Shown here: positions 21,520 through 31,952 of the stretch, in pieces
Position numbering within the stretch: position 1 is the stretch's first letter
Layout: each line of letters starts with the position of its first letter
Assembly: GCF_027579695.1 (NCBI RefSeq)
Contig: NC_083571.1
Location: 73,140,279-73,204,278 of the forward strand
Length of the DNA: 64,000 nucleotides
Origin: Neoarius graeffei
Taxonomy: Eukaryota; Chordata; Actinopteri; Siluriformes; Ariidae
Direction: 5' to 3'
Program-made: the position numbers and the translations under genes
Notes under the pieces: model-generated
What the model was told of the DNA's origin: nothing
The model's input: the letters and a program-made list of their open reading frames with translations, nothing else
Database searches by the model: none

Positions 21520-22776
21520 TGGCCCTTTTCCACTACCCTTTTTCAGCTCACTTCAGCTCGCTTCAGCTCACTTCAGCCCGACACGGCTCGCGTTTCGACT
21601 ACCAAAAACCAGCACGACTCAGCTCGTTTCAGCCCTGCTTAGCCCCTAAAACTCGCACCGTTTTGGAGTGGGGCTGAAGCGAGCCAAACCGTGCCGAGTG
21701 AGGCTGGGGGCGTGAGCAGACACTCCCCTGTGCACTGATTGGTGAGGAGGAGTGTCCTCACATGCCCACACACGCCCCGCGAGCACGCTGGGATCTGTAA
21801 ACACCGTAAACCCGGAAGAATAATAATTATGAATTACGAGAATTTCTGAAGCCTTATGCGCCTCGCCTCATCTATACGCTCTTGCCAGTATCTGTTGGCG
21901 TTGTCGGTGACAACAAGCCACAGCACCAAGACCAGCAACACTAACGACTCCATGTTTATTGTTTACTATCCGGGTCGTGAGACTACCGCTGAAAAGATCA
22001 CTGAATCAGTGACAGACAGAGCATCGTGGACGAGTTCGCGGAGCGCAAGGCTCATCGTATGCCCTTCAAATAATGCGCGCAGTAGGCTATTGATGTTTTA
22101 TTATGAGCCATGTACAGTATGTCGCCGAATGTTTTTTTTGTTTGAGTTACATGTTCGTTTGAAGGACTTAATGTACAAAATAACATAGTTGCACCCCGGA
22201 GTGTTGAAATTGGTAAACACAGTGCATTCAGTGAGGTTTGCACCGCCCTCCTTTTATTTCTGACTCTTCCTGTCACCGTTGCAACCTCTGAGCGCTCATT
22301 CGTATGCCCTTCAAATAATGTGCGCAGTATAGGCTATTGATGTTTTATTATGAGCCATGTACAGTATCCTAATGTTTTTTGTTTCTGAGTTACATGTTCG
22401 TTTGAAGGACTTGATGTACTAAATAACATAGTTGCACCCGGTAGTGTTGAAATTGGTAAACACCGCAGTTGCGGACATTTTGTAGCCTAAAATGATGTTA
22501 TGATAAGCTTTAATAAAGGGCCCGGTCATTTGCCCCGCCCCCGGCCCGGCTCTGACTTGTTCCGCCACTGTCACTGATGTCACTGTTTGCGCTGCTTAAC
22601 GACATCACGTGACGTCCACCCACTTTCGCTAACTCCACCCAATGTGTCCACCCACTTCCAGCCAGCACGGTTCAGCGCGGTTGTAGTCGAAATGCAACTC
22701 CAACAGCCCCGCTCAGCTCGACTCAGCTCGACTCAGCACGGCACGGCTCAGCCGCGTTTGTAGTGGAAAAGCGGCA
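21520..22776. mobile_element. Harbinger-like element A with an internal 245-bp tandem duplication
   Basis: TIRs are TGGCCCTTTTCCACTAC and, reverse-complemented, TGCCGCTTTTCCACTAC. It is flanked by TAA at the left and TTA at the right. A second copy with a clean TAA duplication lies at 27182-27873. The 3-bp target suggests PIF/Harbinger. Within it, 22061 onward is repeated at 22306 onward (245-bp period). The interior matches the other copy in inverted orientation. It encodes only a stub. Confidence 0.7.
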
Positions 22777-22870
22777 TTAGTGTGAATATTTAGTCTGGCC
22801 TCGCTCGTAGACATTTCCGAAGGGTGGGGGTGGAACAACCCGCTGTCTTTCAAACTGTCTCTGTGCGTAT

Positions 22871-23890
22871 AGACCCCTTTTACTGACGTCACCTGAAACC
22901 GGAAGTAAACAGACCCTGCGCCATTTTGGAAGACCAACAAACTCGTGATTAGGGGGAAATAACAGCAGCGGTATGTGAACCCACGAGAATAAAGTGGAGT
23001 GGCAAACGACTTAAACAAACAAATCTGAGCTGTTTTATTTATGATTTATTGGCCCAACAGTAGACTTGAAAGAAACCTGTGTGAGACTTGGCAAAAAACT
23101 GTGGATATAATGGATAAGTCTGTGCATGATCTGCGGACACTTTGAGGTAAGCAAACGCAAGAAATACAGATTTAAAACATGCTAAATTGGCCCCAAGTTG
23201 ATAACTGTATGAGGAGCAAGCCTCCCAGACTTCTACAATTTAATAATAATTTAGGATGGTTTGGGGCTTGCTCGCTGCTGCCAGGTTGGTTGTTGAGTAG
23301 CCTGACTGTGTTTTTTTTTTTTTTCTTGCGTGTGGTATCATTGTTGACGCGAGGTTGTTTTTTGAACATGCCAATGCGGACACGATTTCCCCTGATGAGT
23401 TATGACTTCAGACGCGATGCGTGTGTGGAGGTGTGGAGTCCGCGTGATATGTGATAGGCTTCTCATGTGTTTGGAGATCCGCGCTCCGAGACAAGCGCAA
23501 GCACCCCCCCCCAAGGGAAAAAAAGGGGGCCCCCGAAAATATCGGCATAGTTCGAACACTGAGTGTAGGCACTGGGTGTAAACAACAAATAGTTTACAAT
23601 GTCTGGGTAGCAAACAGATGGCAGAATTGGTGTCAGGTCCTCCTTATGTTTCCATTCTCCCTTGCCCCGAGTCTTATCATATGGGTCAAACCCATCAATC
23701 ACAGCCAGTTTCTCCACATACCGTGCCCTTTCTGCAACTGGTAATGTACTCACATAACCCGAATTATCAGCCATCGTGTCACTTTACTCTCGCTCATACT
23801 TTGTTTTATATTGTGAGTGCATGTACTTGGTCTTCCAATATGGCGCCTAACAAAATCTCGCGGCGCAGTGACGTCATGTGAAAGGGGTCT
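22871..23890. mobile_element. ISL2EU-like element, non-autonomous
   Basis: The TIR AGACCCCTTTTACTGACGTC at the left is matched, with small changes, by the reverse complement of the right end. AT flanks both sides (22869-22870 and 23891-23892). A 2-bp AT duplication and a YqaJ-nuclease-type first exon inside (23463-23774) are features I associate with ISL2EU elements. The superfamily name is an inference. Confidence 0.55.
23463..23774 (-). pseudogene. N-terminal exon like fish YqaJ-type transposon proteins
   Basis: The minus-strand frame begins MADNSGYVSTLPVAERARYV and contains LAVIDGFDPYD and YPDIVNYLLFTPSAYT. I recall this pattern from fish proteins with a C-terminal YqaJ-like exonuclease domain, found as second genes in ISL2EU-type elements. 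Only this first part is present; the last 30 residues look like unrelated element sequence. The nuclease domain is absent, so no activity is expected. Recognition is from memory. Confidence 0.45.
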
Positions 23891-24207
23891 ATAGGCCAAC
23901 GCTCTGACCAATCAGTGCAACAGTGACTGTGACGTAGTCAGAGCGACAGAAAGCAGTGGGGGAGGCCTTGAAATAAATAATTTTTCAAAATGCGTAATTA
24001 ATTAATAAACAGGTTCTAGATATTAAGAAGTTTGGAGATAATGACCACAAGTTTGGAGTCTGTACCACATACACTCATTTTTTTCAAGTGTTTTTCAAGT
24101 GTTTGCTTAAACTGTTTTTGAGAATTTTTATTTAGTGGTGTTTGGTGAAATAATTTCCCTTAAATTTAAAATAACGGGAAAATAAGAAACAATCAAAAAG
24201 TAATGTT

Positions 24208-24453
24208 TCAAAGCTGTTTATTAATTCTTCGTACTGCACAAACTAGCCCCATCCTTTTGGCTACGAGCGGAGCCAGCTGGTAGATCAGACTTTTTCCATA
24301 GCCGGTCGGCAAAACAGCGAAAACGTCCTTCTTGAAAAGGAATGAGCGGAGAGCCTCTTCCTGCTCATGTTTCAACGAAAACTCCAAGTCTAATTCTTCT
24401 AAAACTGATTCCAAAGCGGAGTCAAACGCCCGCTGTTCACTAGCCGTAGCCAT
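24208..24453 (-). pseudogene. RecQ-like helicase N-terminal fragment, copy 2
   Basis: Minus-strand counterpart of 15072-15317, starting MATASEQRAFDSALESVLEE and including the Walker A loop LPTGYGKSLIYQLAP. It differs by very few residues (for example LDLEFSLK against LDLRFSLK) and has the same truncation and stop. This shows that truncation preceded the spread of both copies. No further helicase motifs are present, so it cannot be a working helicase. Confidence 0.8.
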
Positions 24454-24670
24454 CTTTCCTGTTGTGCTTTCTCCAGCGTCGCACAGCTTTGTCGTCACTC
24501 CTGCAAAAGCCTGCCCAAAGAATCCAAATAAAAACCTTGCGTTGTGATTGGCGGGCACGATTTGATGCCCGGGGTGTTTTGTTGATATGGTGCGAGGCTA
24601 GACCCACTCGCAGGCAAAAAATATTTTTGGCTGCTAGGCGGGTGGGTCTAGTTTACTAGGCTAGAGAGAA

Positions 24671-25247
24671 GTGCATTTATTTCTCAATTGTCTAAAAATG
24701 GACCAATCACTAGCAGAATCACTTTTTCTAGCTTTGGCCCATGCCTCATTTCGCTCATGAATGACATCAGACAATTCTGGAGAGAACCAGGGGTTTTCTC
24801 GTCCCTTCACCCTAAGTTTTCTTTTGGGAGCATGTTTATTTACAATTTTCTCAATGTTATCTTTAAAAAATGTCCAAGCTAGCTCAACATCTGGCAACAA
24901 ATCTATATGTTCCCATTTGACCAAGGACAAATCACGATGATAGGCCTGTACATTAAATTTCTTCAAGTTTCTCTTGAAAATAATACGAGGTTTACATTTG
25001 GGGATTTTCGTGTCTCTGCAAACTACAACTACACAGTGGTCACTCAAATCATTGCAGAAAACACCCATGGATGAAAATTTATGTGGAGCATTTGTTAGAA
25101 TTAAATCGATCAATGTTGACTTTTCAGGACATTTAGAATTTGGCCTAGTTGGTTGGTTGATCAACTGGCTAAGATTTACAGAGTCACAGAAGGATTTAAA
25201 GTCTTCAGAGGCTGTGTTTAACCAATCCCAGTTGAGATCTCCTGCCA
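24671..25247 (-). pseudogene. LINE A, endonuclease C-terminus and linker
   Basis: Minus-strand fragment beginning AGDLNWDWLN, the endonuclease block containing the catalytic GDLN. It includes LIDLILTN and LSDHCVVVV (the SDH block), then the linker to the reverse transcriptase (NPWFSPELSDVIHERNEAWAKA). These are the C-terminal half of an APE-type endonuclease. The frame continues upstream at 39069, across the 13.8-kb insertion, and downstream at 21490, across the RecQ-fragment element. No stop interrupts this piece. Confidence 0.85.
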
Positions 25248-25251
25248 TTCA

Positions 25252-26834
25252 GAGTGACTTTTTCTAAGAACAGCCCAAAAAGAGCATATTCAGGAAACTC
25301 ACCATCTCAGAATTTAATCACAATTTGTTATTATAGAGTCTAGGGATAGGAATAGAAAATTTTACTAACCTTGACCAGATTAACCCCTTCCCGGCCGGAT
25401 GGGCCACGCCCAAAATTTGGAGGTCCGACCACGGGTATGACATTCATGTTGGTTTAAATTGAATATTTTCAAAGATCCCATGATTCTGATTGCTTTTTCT
25501 GAGAGAGCATATGGGTGATCTATAAATTGCTTCCAAAAAATTTGTGGGGGTGCGAAGTGTATCCACACTAGCGCCACCTACATTTGGCACGGACGACTAT
25601 CTGGCTACCTAGAATTAAGGCAAGGCAAGTTTATTTATATAGCACATTTCATACACAATGGCAGTTCAATGTGCTTTACAGAAGTAAAAACAAAAACAGT
25701 AAACAATAGAGAAATAAATTTACATAAAATAATTTTATTTTTATTCTAAAACAATTAATTAAAAGAATTAAAAGAAAATAATAATTAAACAATAGTAGAA
25801 ATAAAGTAATAAAATAAAGTAAAAATAGGAGGAGAAAAAAAAGAAACCAGCAGAATAGAATAAAGAAGTTAAAATTAAAGTAAATTTAAAACATGCAGAG
25901 AAAGTAAAAATTATAAAAAAAGACGACAATATTCATTATTTAACAGAAAGCATCTGAAAACAGCTTGGTCTTTAACCTAGATTTAAAACTGCCAACAGCA
26001 GGAGCATTTTTAATGTCCTCTGGCAGTTGGTTCCATAGCTGTACTGCATAGTAGCTAAAAGCTGCTTCACCATACTTTGTTTTAACAACTGGTTTTAAAA
26101 GTAAATTTTTCTGTTTTGATCTGGTAGATCTGATTGGGTTAGGCCGCTGCAACATATCAGAGAGGTAATTGGGCCCTGTACCATTTAGAGATTTGTACAC
26201 CAGCAGCAATACTTTAAAGTCAATTCTGTAGCTTACTGGAAGCCAGTGAAGGGACCTTAGAATTGGAGTAATGTGCTCTGTTCTTTTTGTTCGTGTGAGA
26301 ACCCTAGCCGCTGCATTTTGAACCGGCTGAAGTCGTTTGATGGTCTTTTTTGGCAGACCTGTGAAAAGGCCATTGCAGTAATCAACCCTACTAGAGATGA
26401 AGGCATGTATTAGTTTTTCCAGATCATTTTTTGACATAAGTCCTCTTAGTTTGGAAATGTTTTTTAGGTGATAAAATGCCATTTTAGTGATTGCTTTCAT
26501 GTGACTGTCAAAGTTTAGCTCGCTGTCAATGAAAACACCAAGATTTTTAACCATTTCTTTTGTTTTAATCCCTTTTGTGTCAAAAATAGTGGTAATCTTG
26601 AGTCTTTCATCTTTTTTTTCCAAATAGAATTACTTCTGTTTTATCTGTGTTCAGCTGAAGAAAATTTTGTGACATCCAGCTATTGATTTGATCGATACAC
26701 TGGTAGAGACATTCAAGGGGGGCATAATCATTAGGTGATAGAGCGAAATAAATTTGGGTGTCATCTGCATAGCAGTGATACAAAATTGAATTTTTATTGA
26801 TAATTTGCCCAAGTGGGAGCATATAAAGGTTGAA
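25252..26834 (-). repeat. Left arm of a 1.58-kb inverted repeat
   Basis: This whole stretch matches 37475-39064 in reverse orientation with very few differences. It includes the foldback arm, the piggyBac end and the last 1.2 kb of LINE B. The match stops sharply near 26834. Confidence 0.85.
25618..26834 (-). pseudogene. LINE B 3' part, inverted duplicate copy
   Basis: Minus-strand copy of the end of the LINE B reverse transcriptase and 3' tail. The frame 25940-26623 differs from the plus-strand copy by one residue over about 226 (Met for Thr). One extra base in a T-run near 26615 breaks the frame from the upstream piece at 26607-26834. That piece retains the catalytic YADD (26760-26771). 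The tail ends in GGCAAGGCAAG, the complement of the LINE B tandem tail. It looks like a copy of the right arm, not an independent insertion. Confidence 0.8.
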
Positions 26835-27132
26835 ACAGACAAGTACTCCTGTAAATGAGTCTGTGCATGATATCGATGACATTCCACTTGCTATATCCAT
26901 TAGTGCAATGGGATCAAATAGTGATGTTGACTCTGACATTTCAGATTTGGATGCATCCTACCATTTTGAGGCCAGTGACTCTTTGAATGACATTTTACCA
27001 GTTATAAACTCAAACTTAACACCAGTAAAATCTCAAGGAATAATGCCTCTAGAACAAATGGGAGATCGTCGTAGAAACGCCCTTATAAACAAGTACAAGA
27101 AATGTGCACTACAATGCTATTCCTTTGTCTAG
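26835..27132 (+). pseudogene. Acidic N-terminal-like frame, possibly piggyBac transposase
   Basis: An open plus-strand frame with clusters of Asp, Glu and Ser (DDIPLAISISAMG, DVDSDISDLDASYHF) ending in a basic stretch and a stop at 27132. PiggyBac transposases often start with such acidic, low-complexity sequence, and the frame lies inside a TTAA-flanked element. No DDD catalytic domain or C-terminal cysteine-rich domain is found. The assignment is by context only; it could be an unrelated remnant. Confidence 0.3.
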
Positions 27133-27181
27133 GATACCAACATATATAGTAGTGTGCATGAGATCTATAATATGACTCTAA

Positions 27182-27873
27182 TGCCGCTTTTCCACTACAA
27201 ACGCGGCTGAGTTGGGCTGAGCCGTGCCGTGCTGAGTTGGGCTGAGTCGAGCTGAGCGGGGCTGTTGGAGTTGCATTTCGACTACAACCGCGCTGAACCG
27301 TGCTGGCTGGAAGTGGGTGGACACATTGGGTGGAGTTAGCGAAAGTGGGTGGACGTCAGGTGATGTCGTTAAGCAGCGCAAACAGTGACATCAGTGAGCT
27401 TTTAAGCGGTAGTCTCACGACCCGGATAGTAAACAATAAATATGGAGGACATGGAGTCGTTAGTGTTGCTGGTCTTGGTGCTGTGGCTTGTTGTCACCGA
27501 CAACGCGGACAGATACTGGCAAGAGCGTATAGATGAGGCGAGGCACATAAGGCTTCATAATTCTCGTAATTCATAATTCTTCTCCTTCCGGGTTTACGGT
27601 GTTTACAGATCCCAGCGTGCTCGCGGCGCGTGTGTGGGCATGTGAGGACACTCCTCCTCACCAATCAGTGCACAGGGGAGTGTCTGCTCACGCCCCCAGC
27701 CTCACTTGGCACGGTTTGGCTCGCTTCAGCCCCACTCCAAAACGGTGCGAGTTTTAGGGGCTAAGCAGGGCTGAAGCGAGCCAAGTCGTGCTGTTTTTTG
27801 GTAGTCGAAACGCGAGCCGTGTCGGGCTGAAGCGAGCTGAAGTGAGCTGAAAAAGGGTAGTGGAAAAGGGCCA
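27182..27873. mobile_element. Harbinger-like element B
   Basis: Second copy of the family at 21520-22776, inverted relative to it. TIRs are TGCCGCTTTTCCACTAC and, reverse-complemented, TGGCCCTTTTCCACTAC, with TAA on both sides (27179-27181 and 27874-27876). A short frame starting MEDMESLVLLVLVLWL at 27442 is a probable transposase N-terminal stub. Confidence 0.75.
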
Positions 27874-27876
27874 TAA

Positions 27877-28500
27877 CCCATTTTAAGACCTCTTTCAATG
27901 ATAAATTGGCTAAAATTTCAGTGACCATGAAGTGATCTTTTTCAAGCTGAGAAGCAGAAAATTTTTGTCACTTTGATAAGGCCTCAATGTTGCTGTGTTA
28001 CAAGATACCTAGTCGGTGAAAATTTAAATATCATTACACTTTCAGTAAGTGTATGTATTTTTGTGAAGTACAATAGCATCTAAAATATTTTATAAATAGC
28101 AGAAAAGAAGTCAGAAAATACAATTCCAATAAAACTTCTAGTATCATAGATCAGTTTATCCACATCTAGGTACAGTTTAGGGGTCAAAATGCCATGGGCG
28201 AAGATGGAAAATCAAGCTTATAAATGTGTTAATATTAGCCTACCAACAATGTTACTCACAAATTTTCTATTTGGAATAGATAGACTACCTTTTGGTTCAA
28301 CTTTTAGAACTAGTTGTTTGTATGGGATAGTGAGAATATTTTTGTGGGCGTGGCCCGAAGTAGGGTGTCGGCAAGGATTTTCATTATTTTTTATTAGATT
28401 TTCTAAATTATTCTCACTAGTCCCATTATTTTTTTCATTTGATTTAGCTTACTTACATATGCAGCAGTAGAAAACAACAAAAAAATCCTTGGGATATAGT
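27877..28500. other. Unassigned interior of the piggyBac-like element
   Basis: No protein recognised. A 93-codon frame at 28189-28470 has no family resemblance. A GGGCGTGGCCC string near 28347 echoes the terminal repeat and may mark a remnant of an original end. Confidence 0.3.
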
Positions 28501-28909
28501 TGCATATTTTATTTGGAGCCTTAATTATTCTGCTTCTCCTACTCAAGCGAGTAGGATGCTTCTTTGCTTTGCTCCTGCTTTCTTGATCTTTATTTCTATA
28601 CTTTACTTTCTCATTGAATTTTCACTTTTTTTCTCATTTTATTTTTCATCTTTATAAGCTTTTAATTTTAATTTAATTTCCACCTTTTTTTCCCCCTTCA
28701 TCTTTATAAGATAAGTTAGTTTTTAATACAAAATGGCAAGAAGCAAAAATCCTGCAGAAAATGCATGGAACTAGAACAGGATTTCTATTCTGGAATCAAA
28801 GATTAATGCTCTGCCAAAGACGGACGAATTAAAAGCGATATCTCAGGAAAGGAGTACAGAAACAGTGGCTGAGAATGCAGAGATTGCACTCTGACAGACC
28901 GAGGACATT

Positions 28910-30043
28910 GTGGATGAATTCACCAATCAAGCTGGGCAAAATGTGAGTACAGAAAACTGGCAAATGATGGGTGGTAAACCCAAAAATAAAAACAGAAGAG
29001 TGATTACTTCAACACCAGGTCGTTCTACAAATTACAATAGGATCTACAATCCTATGGAAAATCCACAGCCCATAAGGCTTCAGAACAAATTTGAATGCCT
29101 CAGGGATGTGGAAGAGGATTTTTCAAGTGGACAAACACATAGTAAAAAGAGATCACACCAAGATCGAAGAGCTGTGAGAAGAGGCAAAAATCAGCTCGTA
29201 ACACCACCTGATCCCACAACCCTTGTTCTTGGTGATTCCACTATAAGACAATTAAAAGGTTATGGGATGATTATTTGTTGTCTCCAAAATGCATCCATCT
29301 CTGACACCAAAGACAGCATTTTGAAGCTCATGTCCGAGCATAAAACTATTAAACGTATTGTTGTGCATGTGGGAGCAAATGTTGTTTTCAGAGAACAGCT
29401 GTTTGTCCAAGATGATTTCAGAAAACTTTTTTCTGAGCTCTATAAGACTGGAATTCAATCTTTTATCAGTGGCCCACTCCCAGCGAGAGGAAGTTTTGCT
29501 TTTTCTCGACTCTTCAGTCTTAACACCTGGCTTGGAAAAACTTGTTCTTCATTTGGTATGAACTTCATAGACAATTTTAACCTTTTCTGGAATCGCAGAG
29601 AATTTTACAAGGCAAATAGCACTGAACTCAGCTGGATTGGAGCCAAAGTCTTAGCAGACCACTACAAACTTGCAATCTTTTCTCAGCCAGCACCGAGGAA
29701 AACAGTTGATAAGATGTCACAGACTGACATAGTTACAAAGCCTCAACAATCATCTTTGCAAGTTGTCATCAAGGACACACAAACATCTGACTTGCAAGAC
29801 TCCCAACATTCAAGGACAGACGACTCCACTTCTCCTCGGATGGATTTCCCAAATAGCATGAAAAAATTGCTCCCAATGGCTACACTCTCTTTTTCCAGCC
29901 CAAATCTGTCGCGACAAGCAGTGTACCCAGTTCGCCCAGGACTTTCAGCTGGCTACAAATCTTTTTCACCATCCAAAAGATACATGTCATCTCCAATCCT
30001 TTCACCCTCAAACCAAATGGAACATTTAGAAAGTCTTGTTTGA
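28910..30043 (+). CDS. LINE B ORF1, SGNH/GDSL-esterase-like, active site degraded
   Basis: A 377-residue frame, long enough for a complete L2/CR1 ORF1, which binds RNA and often has an SGNH esterase domain. The nucleophile block TLVLGDSTIRQL is present at about residues 103-114. The third block reads VGANVVF where GAND is usual. The C-terminal Asp-x-x-His block expected near FYKANSTELSWIGAKVLAD is missing its Asp and His. So the fold may remain but esterase activity is unlikely. LINE C has all three blocks. A short frame with ATG at 28731 hits a stop after 13 codons, suggesting that the true N-terminus is broken. Confidence 0.65.
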   Translation: MDEFTNQAGQNVSTENWQMMGGKPKNKNRRVITSTPGRSTNYNRIYNPMENPQPIRLQNKFECLRDVEEDFSSGQTHSKKRSHQDRRAVRRGKNQLVTPPDPTTLVLGDSTIRQLKGYGMIICCLQNASISDTKDSILKLMSEHKTIKRIVVHVGANVVFREQLFVQDDFRKLFSELYKTGIQSFISGPLPARGSFAFSRLFSLNTWLGKTCSSFGMNFIDNFNLFWNRREFYKANSTELSWIGAKVLADHYKLAIFSQPAPRKTVDKMSQTDIVTKPQQSSLQVVIKDTQTSDLQDSQHSRTDDSTSPRMDFPNSMKKLLPMATLSFSSPNLSRQAVYPVRPGLSAGYKSFSPSKRYMSSPILSPSNQMEHLESLV

Positions 30044-30153
30044 TGTACTCTGGATCCCTGCAAATGGGTGTAGTGTTGAAAACCAGCTAGGACCCAATGC
30101 CAGCTCTATTCCTGTGTTGATAAGAAACAGAATACATAGAGCACACCCTGGGG

Positions 30154-30852
30154 GTGAACCAATCTAATCTCCTTCCTGTTTTAAAACAACATCAGAGTGC
30201 AAAAGCAGATACTACTTCTAGACTTTCTGTAAAGCTAGCTCTTCTGAATGTTAGATCACTTTTAAACAAGTCATTTTTAATTAATGATCTTATTTGCAAA
30301 CACAATCTTGATTTTTTGCTTCTAACTGAAACCTGGCTGGATCAAGCAAATAGTGCTTCCACCCTTATTGAAGTAGCTCCCCCAAATTTTAATTTTTTGA
30401 ATGTTACCCGACAAGGGAAAGGTGGAGGGATCGCAAATATATTCAAAGTCTCTTTTCAATGTAAACAATCCTCACTTGGTGATTTTATGTCCTTTGAACA
30501 CTTATGTGCACTTGTTACATGCTCTCCTAACATATTATTATTAACTATTTATAGGCCTCCGAGACATTCAGCCAAAGTCTTTCTTGAAGAGTTTGGTGAA
30601 CTGTTATCAATCATTTGCTTAGAGTTTGATTGTCTTATTATATCTGGGGATTTTAACTTGCATGTAGATAATACTGATAACATTTATGCCAAAGAACTAC
30701 TTGCAATTATCGACAACTTCAACCTAGTACAACATGTACAGGGGCCGACCCACTCTCGTGGTCATACTCTTGACCTCGTTATCACAAAGGGTCTTACTGT
30801 TTCTAATACTGTTGTTGACCTGGCCTTATCCGATCATTTCTGTTTTCTTTGA
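30154..30852 (+). pseudogene. LINE B ORF2, APE endonuclease domain
   Basis: This frame carries most endonuclease blocks: LLNVRSLLNK, LLLTETWLD (catalytic Glu), IYRPP, LIISGDFNLHVD, HTLDLVIT and LSDHF near the end. Together they make an APE-type endonuclease that nicks target DNA. The frame ends 4 residues after SDH because of a frameshift near 30840; the sequence continues in the 30734-31495 frame. Apart from this single shift the domain looks complete. Confidence 0.75.
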
Positions 30853-31452
30853 TGTTTCTATGTCTCCTCACATTCAGAATAGCTCAACGACTATAGGTAG
30901 GAGAGTCATAAAAGACAACACATGTGCTCTCTTTGAGCAAGCTCTCTCGCAGAAATCAACCAAAATGTCAGACTCTGTAGATGATTTACTGGAATTTTTT
31001 AATTTAAATATGACCCAGATTATGGATGATATTGCTCCATTCAAAATCAAAAGAGTCAATGATGAGCAGAAAGCACCATGGAAGCAGTACCCGGCTGTTA
31101 AACTGCTAAAGAGAGAATGTAGAAAGACTGAAAGAAAATGGCGCAAATCTAAACTTCACATCTATTATCAAATCCATAAGGAGATGCTTTGTAATTATAA
31201 TTATGAAATTCGTAAAGCAAGACAGTCTTTCTTCTCCAACATCATCAGCAGGAATATGAACAATGCCCGTGTGCTATTTTCAACAGTAGAGAAGCTAACT
31301 AATCCCCCACCACAATTAGCACCTGAAATTCTCTCAGTTAATAAATGCAATGAGTTTGTATCCTTTTTCAAAGGTAAAATTGATAAAATACGGCAGAATA
31401 TTCCTCATAATATATCTCAGTTGCAAAAAATTGAAAAACTGCAATCACCAAT
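30841..31452 (+). pseudogene. LINE B ORF2, linker between endonuclease and reverse transcriptase
   Basis: Continues ORF2 after the frameshift, with QKAPWKQYPAVKLLKRECRK, ERKWRKSKLHIYY and NNARVLFSTVEKLTNPP, blocks typical of the linker before the reverse transcriptase in L2 LINEs. The frame is open up to the CCAAT target site at 31448-31452, where the Gypsy LTR begins. It resumes at 36785. Confidence 0.7.
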
Positions 31453-31937
31453 TGTTAGGGTTTTGCTGGGATTCGAACCTGGTTCGTTGGTGTGATGATC
31501 CAGCAAACCCCCACTAGGCCACCAGGGGAATGACTCAAATGCAGAGGCGTGAGGCGGAAGTAGAAAAAGTAACAAAAGGTTTATTTATACTATGTACACT
31601 ATATACAATCCAGGGCAAAACAAAAAAAAACAAAGAGTATAATTCAAAAAGAAAAAGGCAAAAATGCAAAAGCTCAGAAGATCCACAAAACACAGTACAA
31701 AGGAAACTGGAGATAAACATAACAGCACAAAGACTCCGTGACAAGAGGACTGAACTCAGGGGTATAAATACACAAACTAATTAAGGACACAGGTGAAGAT
31801 AATTAGGACTAACAGGCAATTAACAAAAAAAAAGACAAAACACAGGAACAGTGGCGGCCTCTAGAGGCCAAAATAAACATGACACGAAAAGGAAATAACA
31901 GCGGCCTCTAGAGGCCAAAACAGTCCAAGTCCTAACA
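31453..31937 (-). repeat. Gypsy 3' LTR (485 bp)
   Basis: Direct repeat of 36283-36784. Read on the minus strand: TATA box (31762-31770), probable start of R at about 31739, AATAAA signal near 31579-31584, then U5 with polymerase III box matches (31510-31521 and 31469-31479). It is 17 bases shorter than the other LTR in an A-rich run. Confidence 0.95.
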
Positions 31938-31952
31938 GGACCCCCCCTCTCT
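31938..31952 (-). other. Gypsy polypurine tract
   Basis: On the minus strand AGAGAGGGGGGGTCC lies directly before the 3' LTR, as expected for the plus-strand DNA primer. The pol stop codon overlaps it. Confidence 0.8.

Larger units (their letters stand above)
21499..24663 (-). mobile_element. RecQ-fragment DNA element, copy 2, with two nested elements
   Basis: Same TIRs as at 14861-15755, reverse orientation, flanked by GAGAAGT on both sides (21492-21498 and 24664-24670). It lies inside the LINE A frame. Two insertions expand it: a Harbinger-like element (21520-22776) and an ISL2EU-like element (22871-23890). Apart from these it is nearly colinear with copy 1. Confidence 0.8.

Noticed and set aside
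28189..28470. 93-codon open frame as a gene
   Set aside because: No family resemblance, no splice or promoter context, AT-rich surroundings; probably chance.
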